IMG/VR virus record: IMGVR_UViG_3300043570_001110
Coordinates: 1-20,825 of that record
Length of the DNA stretch: 20,825 nt
Source: a virus
Strand: one strand, 5' to 3'
Both the position numbers and the translations under genes were made by a program. Positions 20,001 through 20,825 of this stretch are shown here, in pieces (positions within the stretch are counted from its first letter, which is position 1; each line of letters begins with the position of its first letter). Below the pieces are notes generated by a model. That model searched no databases, had not been told where the DNA came from, and saw only the letters and a program-made list of their open reading frames with translations.

Positions 20001-20825
20001 CTTATAACTCTCAGGTTCTTGATTGGGAAACTGGTTCATATTATGGTTCGTTCTTTGCAGGAAATTACTTCAACAGTGAGGCAGTTTCTAGTTCTTCAAT
20101 TTTGCTCGACAATGAAAACCCAGACATTAGCACAATTTTAGCTAGTGCCCAGGGAGTTGCATTTGAAATTACAGATGTTGACAATGAAAGACAATTGACC
20201 TGGTCATCCTTCGTGAGAAGTGTAGAAAGAACCTTAGCAACTAATGATTCAATTAGACTTATACCTTCTGTAAAGACTTTTGTTGGTACAGCGTCAATCT
20301 CCGGTACAGTAATGAATATCACTGCAATCAATGAGGGTACTGTAATAATTGGTACATATGTGTATGGTCCAAATATTGATCCTAACACTCGTGTCGTTTC
20401 ACAGACAAGCGGTACAACAGGCGGCACTGGCTTATATGAAGTTTCAGTCAGCCAGTCATCGGCTAGTAATACAGTTAGCGGATATGAAGAACATGTGTCA
20501 GGAAGTACATTGGGCTTCTATTCAGGAATGCCTGTCAAATTTGAAGGCTTTACTGCAGGTACTGGTCTACAAGACGGTGTAGAATACTATGTAAAGGATG
20601 TGTTGAACGCATTTGACTTTACGGTTTCTGCTACAGACGGCGGCTCAACTTATGCACTCAATAGTATTGATATCGGTTTCCAAACATTGCTATGTTATTC
20701 TGGCGAAGTCGTTGACACTGCTATATTAACCGTAAACTATCCGGGCATTCTAGATGTAACTGCGACAACAGCAGGGACAAATACTTTGACTGTTCCTATC
20801 TCAGAGATAGGAACTGGCGGAACAT
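8045..20825 (+). CDS. Giant virion structural protein, more than 4260 residues, 3' end outside window (baseplate wedge/periphery, gp7/gp8 position)
   Basis: One open frame runs from ATG 8045 to the window edge without a stop: 4260 complete codons, C-terminus missing. ATG 8045 is the only start possible after the in-frame TAA at 7985-7987, since no ATG, GTG or TTG lies between. It begins MARIRTLDFLPEIFQTPNNS. A Trp/Tyr/Pro-rich core recurs: NYNQYYWLPFGPP (about 130-140), KDYITIARNS...WSRSNRWFH (610-633), VNQAPFFDVFDENN (881-894), PINLSNNPFN (1090-1099), FLRKKEHDLFNALLFNSREY (1160-1179), PWEMLGF (1490s), KTSYINWIVDYEKQ (1650s), LDYMDPLNGKLLGAVRQDID (3122-3141), ALNEQIYVDEL (3560s) and EVKPYH (near 3640). 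These recall very large structural proteins of environmental T4-like phages (memory, not a search). Between core blocks sit inserted beta modules and a seven-repeat FG-GAP array (2395-3085). No signal peptide, catalytic motif or coiled coil is evident. Position suggests a baseplate wedge or fibre-like role; homology to T4 gp7 (1032 residues) is not visible. Confidence 0.9.
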   Translation, partial: MARIRTLDFLPEIFQTPNNSEFLAATLDQIVNPPITARIQGYVGSKLGYGINATNNYVTEPTKIRTDYQLDPAVVFTKTDESVAQDFISYPGMIDALNLQGAVSDNNSRLFESQFYSWDSFTNLDKLINYNQYYWLPFGPPAVTVGSATVFSAQDYVVTDLSNGYNISELGSGAGAVNPTLTLLRGGVYNFSVNQNSQFWIQGEPGVTGYSPAQPNLYTRDVLGVSNNGASQGIVTFAVPNKDAQDQFNFPFNTTVDVISDVPFDQINGARLADLPSGIDGVTGLNGLTVMFYNTGVVNETGYVSAYFGETEYDTNLGLVPDTVATIGSCNTTSFSMSAGTTDLFYAIDPNTGVLIFAQPTITFDSPAFGGVIPGQVYYVSSVLNSTDFTISQTLGGPNITLTPGSGSMPANINQGLYEEGFYTSVSQNFYQVEYVGNPSDPVLRLNPAGLVPINTRITPLYGREYIGLSFYKSVGGGISQIPYLSAVKDILYYQDSTTPNKVGVIRLIESNAKNTLDVETDILGQKNFTSTNGVVFTNGLKVSFDGDVVPASYLTGEYYVEGVGTAMQLVPVESLICPEDFTTGVFNPYDVAPFDIGNYDNNLFVPVDKDYITIARNSISKNAWSRSNRWFHIDVINATASYNNNPALITELGNYNNKALRPIIEFYPNLRLFNSGSAGKNLIDFYDTRQTDALSVIPGTKAYYPDVETYTAYTATIAPAIATTSTTITVDADDVTGAFQVGMYVGDTDAVLPTNSQITNITGTTTLIITVEWENAKTFAGTTNASIVGTDTTVNNYEVFSGSRIIFSEDTTTGTKNKIFVVELAEVVAGQGPVITLSLAEDAEVLPDEQVAVLRGYNYQGDTFYFNGIDWNQAQLKITVNQAPFFDVFDENNISFGDTAVYNSSSFQGNKLFSYGFSDTTIDDPILGFPIRFSSIDNVGDISFDVSLNLDTFDYVALGNPITQKVNTGYVYNYDTRTDYNRLLGWETAVAPSTQYQVFSFPYNQFSQPSQFTCDIAMLPVLGSDKLGWPRIQVYFNNIYQAPENYSVSVGTDSTVVTILTTPADPNNTVIQVLLLSDQVSETAYYTIPINLSNNPFNGDVTTVNVGDVRQQYRDIFINAPNTSGEIFGPNNYRDLGNLNIYGTKIIQNSASLVLPGTFLRKKEHDLFNALLFNSREYIKYKQLIVDTVQNTDYVQRYTPSEILDDALDQITAAKSQLNAFFWSDMLPSKSPYRSNTYTFNNSLDTSIYPLSKIYNFENANYNGVLVYLTRTVSGLTFQQQLLSDVDYTVSTDSPSLTITLDLQPGDKIVIKEYNQTYGSYVPNTPTKLGLYQAFEPEVVLDINYNTPTYFIKGHDGSYTKLYGQYLPEVNVLVDFRDQALLEFEKRIYNNLKLSTEVPIYDYEVVPGYFRDSTYSWDEFLEMYSPGFLNWIGQNRLDYKTQFFNKLNEWTYNYTNSQNKLDRAPILQGYWRGLYEYLYDTTTPETTPWEMLGFAEQPSWWTQRYGPAPYTSDNGILWSDLEEGLVWNNGDSYVIPELARPGLSSLIPVNSAGELLTPFVSVVANYNPSTFQKDWKIGDMGPVELSYRRSSSWPFDLVKLFALTRPAEFFNLAVDLDNYKYNPEFNQYLVNNRQHLIINEIEIYGNGTAKTSYINWIVDYEKQLGITATENITTLLDNLDVRLAYRLAGYSDKTLLKFYVEKGSPNSNNASLLIPDESYQVLLYDNQAYDQLMFTGVVIQKTAQGWTVYGNSQTFAYFNTLQPVYSGNNFEIAVDGASVNITNNYSSKEVLVPYGTIFYSYQEVAQFILSYAAYLQSKGMIFDTIENGREVNWELMVQDFLYWVQLGWEVGSVLTINPAAGGIKINKESTVVEPLTLQQQNFILNQDLYPIQMNNLSVYRNDTEFNAVPLNTGDSLSYGQFNLNNFEHAIVFNNVTLFNDIIYNLVTGLRQNRVTVTGTKTAEWNGTVNAYGFIINQDNIQEWSPNVKYTKGRIVKYKNRYYSALQIIQPALVFEELNWALIDYENIQKGMLPNASTRAYESTLYYDINKANLERDADLLSYSLIGYRPRDYLALVDLTDVTQINVYKNLIRNKGTRNATVAFKGANLPQGGIDYDVYENWAIKSGEFGGTLNDNFVEFKLSQPSLTGNPSIVALTEGIYTPGANQEVPTYSLYNYGRSITSPNILSTTSLTYPNPLYPNAGYVNFNDVEMASYYFSGLPAAVDANSIVVPINEFYVRDYMWLANFKEKWGVFSWKPIGQVLQVVGNLNGTAIVSFAQPHNLQRLDPLSIINFAANVDGYYIVTEVLGLNQVVINLSVGNATNNAIQGFGIGLSFVNQRVATPADIKSIDLLEAEFQKNTVWVDENNNGDWAVYRKSINYQSQGQLEVDNSTTYGTAVAYTPDMGYLVSDAGAGILYRYSYDDVNGTYAIGETITEGTSFGTKIVYANNIYVVSEPTSGTPKVYVYTLNDSVLSDDIVSYQTITAPVGVTNWGTELAISDDTNWIYISDLTTGKVYVYRKQNINLTAGYFVAGQTYTITDVGNTNFTAIGAIENSVGITFVATGIGSGTGTAMQVTYEQSAIIDGSVLGLVSADGFAKSTTTNQTGSVLVVGAPNKNFSSLILDNGAAYLYQRTIQNIEVPFNSIPNTPQTFQLAWTPTTVGTTVSSTTAPNTVTLASAAGIAENDPIIFTGVGLGGTEVETDMVYYVAGTPVGNTIQLKTSRSSSTPITVITDGSITGVTATAQTTPLYVTVNSTLVDDINYASVGSMFYYTGTLQAGDIVNVSDNQFNVIQVLNNDYVDRTNIQFGYDLDINKQGSDILVGSPFEIDSKNREGAVYRFTNGGARHGIVVGTTDCNVVGNRNLLINGFLVQLTPGDATHIAATINTNNITNIQAAASNGKLIIQVIDTDLTINNEKLVITAFDGSTLNELGLQIFTKTQIINCPHEQGPTQFGSAIKISDSGSVVISAPVGTRYEGTTFDFTDDEQLDNDTVFDNNATRFVESYPNAGAVYMFDFLGQNNESLLNPGSYVYAQSVNSNSLDYGFNPQYGYSLDFNDNIVLVGAPNMQGGLVTGGQVVVYNNSTGIQDWAVYRQSSAIVDIEKIQNTQIFSAETNNTLINLDYMDPLNGKLLGAVRQDIDYVTSVDPAKYNSDLAPITGQVWGAEHVGEIWFNTNNIRFLNYHQNDPSYNARYWGTLFPGSDVAVFTWVASNVPPNNYQGTGTPLNSNLFSVSSTLNASGIAVPIYYFWVRNSNIISQKLGKNLSDTIIASYIANPRASGVAYMAPILPNAFALYNCSPYINANDSVFHVGFANGTSDDVAHNEFTLVRENYPDDFLPGLPSTIVKTNNTDNNLVQSLGKTSAPYGLYDRMLDSLSGCDESGQVVPNPFLPKAVQSGILARPRQSFFFNRFKALNNYLVYANEVLSRFPVAETRPDATFLFASGEFYNTRDYWEYVNWWAAGYDDNTKTLLVVPTYADLSALNVPNGTLVTVEQNGAGKFEIYRLDSDVLAVWTRVGLENGTIRFKSSLWDYSAAKLGYGGDFYDTTVFDLYPSEETKYIIRALNEQIYVDELVEFRNKSLILLFEFIQSETTESQNYLPWLNKTSLIDVSHTIRELLPIENLKTDNQEFLEGYINEVKPYHVVIKDFLFKYTGTDVFQGDITDFDLPAQYSAEYEKFITPQLVYGASDNEYEYSVDDTIWEDTEYSQWFANRGLSIVGEPNYQITTLASYVSTSSNYFLVDNASGFPTNGTIKINDEEIAYSSVDRALNLIGGLLRGVNGTAISEHIPGELIYTDLPPVLLLDSGRGYLEPPKVTAYIDTAIYPAPTVPAQLEAVMNLDSVLQINVINPGQGYAVLPQIIIDPAYSVAFNNTNVNNLLHTINIYAPNLRTGDIVQYKKAPDGSTITKLVDNQWYYVGVLESDPVAVIALYTNYADALQDHDRILITTAGTSVGMTLNAGAKASAITSASPIRENNITIRFDRTTYNSQVLDWETGSYYGSFFAGNYFNSEAVSSSSILLDNENPDISTILASAQGVAFEITDVDNERQLTWSSFVRSVERTLATNDSIRLIPSVKTFVGTASISGTVMNITAINEGTVIIGTYVYGPNIDPNTRVVSQTSGTTGGTGLYEVSVSQSSASNTVSGYEEHVSGSTLGFYSGMPVKFEGFTAGTGLQDGVEYYVKDVLNAFDFTVSATDGGSTYALNSIDIGFQTLLCYSGEVVDTAILTVNYPGILDVTATTAGTNTLTVPISEIGTGGT
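9128..9240 (+). repeat. GG...YYV beta module, copy 1, in the giant protein
   Basis: Residues about 362-399 read ITFDSPAFGGVIPGQVYYVS followed by SVLNSTDFTISQTLGG. The pattern (hydrophobic)-x-F-x-x-x-x-x-GG, then GxxYYV, then FTIS recurs twice more in this protein (16067-16211, 20501-20635). I recall it from many phage tail and fibre proteins. The role is unknown; it is probably a small Ig-like or beta-sandwich decoration unit. Confidence 0.55.
10202..10430 (+). other. Thr/Val/Ile-rich module inserted in the core of the giant protein
   Basis: Residues about 720-795 are Thr-rich and beta-like (TTSTTITVDADDVTGAFQVG, ITNITGTTTLIITVEWENAK). They interrupt core-type sequence: aromatic, charged PDVETYTAY before and VFSGSRIIFSEDTT...KNKIFVVEL after. 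The flanks read as one continuous core block if the module is removed, so I treat it as an insertion. No named domain is recognised. Confidence 0.4.
15620..15769 (+). other. AGQTYTI...GSGTGTA module inserted between propeller repeats 3 and 4
   Basis: Residues about 2526-2575 read LTAGYFVAGQTYTITDVGNT, then NFTAIGAIENSVGITFVATG and IGSGTGTAMQ. I recall closely similar short units (YTI-x-x-VG-x-T-x-FT-x-IGA...GSGTGTA) from many phage structural proteins, where they are spread as exchangeable parts. Here it interrupts the FG-GAP series, so it would sit in a surface loop of the propeller. Confidence 0.55.
16067..16211 (+). repeat. GG...YYV beta module, copy 2, between propeller repeats 4 and 5
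   Basis: Residues about 2675-2723 contain VTLASAAGIAENDPIIFTGV, GLGG, then DMVYYVAGTP and NTIQLKTS. It matches copies 1 and 3 in the PIIFTG-GG-YYV order. It lies in the roughly 510-base spacer between the fourth and fifth FG-GAP repeats, which also holds other beta-rich sequence (PLYVTVNSTLVDDINYASVG). Confidence 0.6.
16574..16900 (+). other. Flagellin-insert-like domain between propeller repeats 5 and 6
   Basis: Residues about 2844-2952 include LLINGFLVQLTPGDATHIAA, TINTNNITNIQAAASNGKLI and a following IQVID...LVITAF strand pair, then LNELGLQIF. The order (short strand, GD-start helix ending AATIN, I-x-x-IQA-strand, NGKL-II strand) resembles the small insert domains of flagellin and hook-associated proteins. 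This resemblance is by eye and moderate. Placement again implies a loop decoration on the propeller. Confidence 0.4.
19232..19430 (+). other. FPxxGxIxI...RGVNGTxxxxH module
   Basis: Residues about 3730-3795 read FLVDNASGFPTNGTIKINDE, then EIAYSSVDRALNLIGGLLRG and VNGTAISEHIPGELI. The FPTxGxIxI, E-I-x-Y, GLxRGxxGT and H-x-x-G positions match a compact unit I recall in many phage tail, fibre and structural proteins. Function is unknown. It starts just after the last clearly core-like block (YSQWFANRGLSI). Confidence 0.55.
19369..19380. repeat. 12-base perfect palindrome inside the giant gene
   Basis: CCTCTTAAGAGG is a perfect 12-base palindrome. It encodes part of the GLLRG motif of the FPxxG module, so protein constraint may explain some of it. 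No function can be assigned. Confidence 0.4.
19442..19645 (+). other. Paired GxGYxxxP module
   Basis: Two related units occur: LLLDSGRGYLEPPKVTAYID (about 3802-3821) and INVINPGQGYAVLPQIIIDP (about 3847-3866). Each is a strand, a G-x-GY turn, then P-x-(V/I). Phage and environmental structural proteins often carry GGSGYTSxPxV pairs, and this looks like a diverged example. It is followed by a more core-like aromatic block (NQWYYVGVLESDP). Confidence 0.45.
20285..20482 (+). other. GTASISGT...GTGGTGxYxVSxSQ module
   Basis: Residues about 4081-4146 contain GTASISGTVMNITAINEGTV, then a VYGPNIDPNT turn, SGTTGGTGLYEVSVSQSSAS and NTVSG. I recall this shape (A-x-ISGT-x-(L/M)-x-(V/I)TA ... GTGGTG-x-Y-x-VS-x-SQ-x-V) from many phage tail proteins, often in tandem. 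Only one copy is visible before copy 3 of the YYV module. Confidence 0.55.
20501..20635 (+). repeat. GG...YYV beta module, copy 3
   Basis: Residues about 4153-4197 read GSTLGFYSGMPVKFEGFTAG, TGLQDGVEYYVKDVLNAFDF, TVSAT. The order matches copies 1 and 2, with F-E-G in place of F-T-G and AGTG in place of GG. A further strand, TAGTNTLTVPISEIGTGG, begins near 20768 and could open another module beyond the window. Confidence 0.6.
20792..20814. repeat. Perfect 11-base inverted repeat inside the giant gene
   Basis: GTTCCTATCTC (20792-20802) and GAGATAGGAAC (20804-20814) are perfect inverted repeats around a single A. In RNA this gives a stem of about nine pairs with a UCAGA loop. It lies in frame within the TVPISEIGTG coding stretch. 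It has no T-run after it, at least within the remaining 11 bases. Confidence 0.6.

Noticed and set aside
20065-20427. 120-codon minus-strand open frame near the window end
   Set aside because: It is antisense to the giant ORF, overlaps recognised modules, and has no domain or start signal.
8045-20825. Possibility that the giant ORF is several genes joined by a sequencing error
   Set aside because: Every codon was read in one frame without a stop, and core-type motifs occur at both ends and in the middle in that frame. A contig mis-join remains possible but nothing shows it.
1-20825. tRNA genes, CRISPR arrays, insertion sequences, inteins, diversity-generating retroelement repeats
   Set aside because: No cloverleaf, regular spaced repeats, transposase, intein splice motifs or template/variable repeat pairs were seen. 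Almost all bases are coding, leaving gaps of only 20, 55 and 8 bases between genes.

Overview
This window is a stretch of the baseplate/tail module of a T4-like contractile-tailed phage (myovirus). All genes are on the + strand, packed almost end to end, and the DNA is AT-rich by eye. The anchors are a gp5-type central spike (24-4139), a gp25/GPW-family wedge protein (4160-4609) and a gp6-type wedge protein (4665-8036). Several traits point to the environmental (marine or freshwater) branch of T4-like phages rather than the enteric branch: the spike has no lysozyme domain, gp6 is much longer than T4 gp6, the genes run 5-25-6, and an enormous ORF follows gp6. This affiliation rests on remembered family patterns, not a search. 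The host cannot be read from the window.

Layout: 1-23 is a short leader with a ribosome-binding-site-like AGGA. 24-4139 encodes a 1371-residue spike: OB-fold, triple-stranded beta-helix with an octad repeat, then about 880 residues of Ala/Ser/Gly/Thr-rich extension. After 20 bases comes gp25. A 55-base gap then holds a small AT hairpin and a TATAAATA-like late-promoter box, followed by gp6. Eight bases after gp6, at 8045, a reading frame opens and runs without a stop to the window end at 20825: 4260 complete codons, C-terminus missing. I translated it throughout.

The giant protein occupies the place where T4 has genes 7 and 8. It alternates between a Trp/Tyr/Pro-rich 'core' recalling large virion proteins of environmental T4-like phages and inserted beta-rich modules of kinds seen in many phage structural proteins. 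The most striking insert is a seven-repeat FG-GAP (integrin-alpha-like) array at about residues 2395-3085, very likely a beta-propeller, with further modules in its inter-blade loops.

Working together: gp5 should form the puncturing spike, gp25 and gp6 build the wedges and the inner ring that trigger sheath contraction, and the giant protein probably forms the outer wedge or a fibre-like periphery carrying host- or glycan-contacting modules. The last part is inference. I see no RNA genes, CRISPR arrays, insertion sequences, integrases or metabolic genes. No gap between genes exceeds 55 bases.
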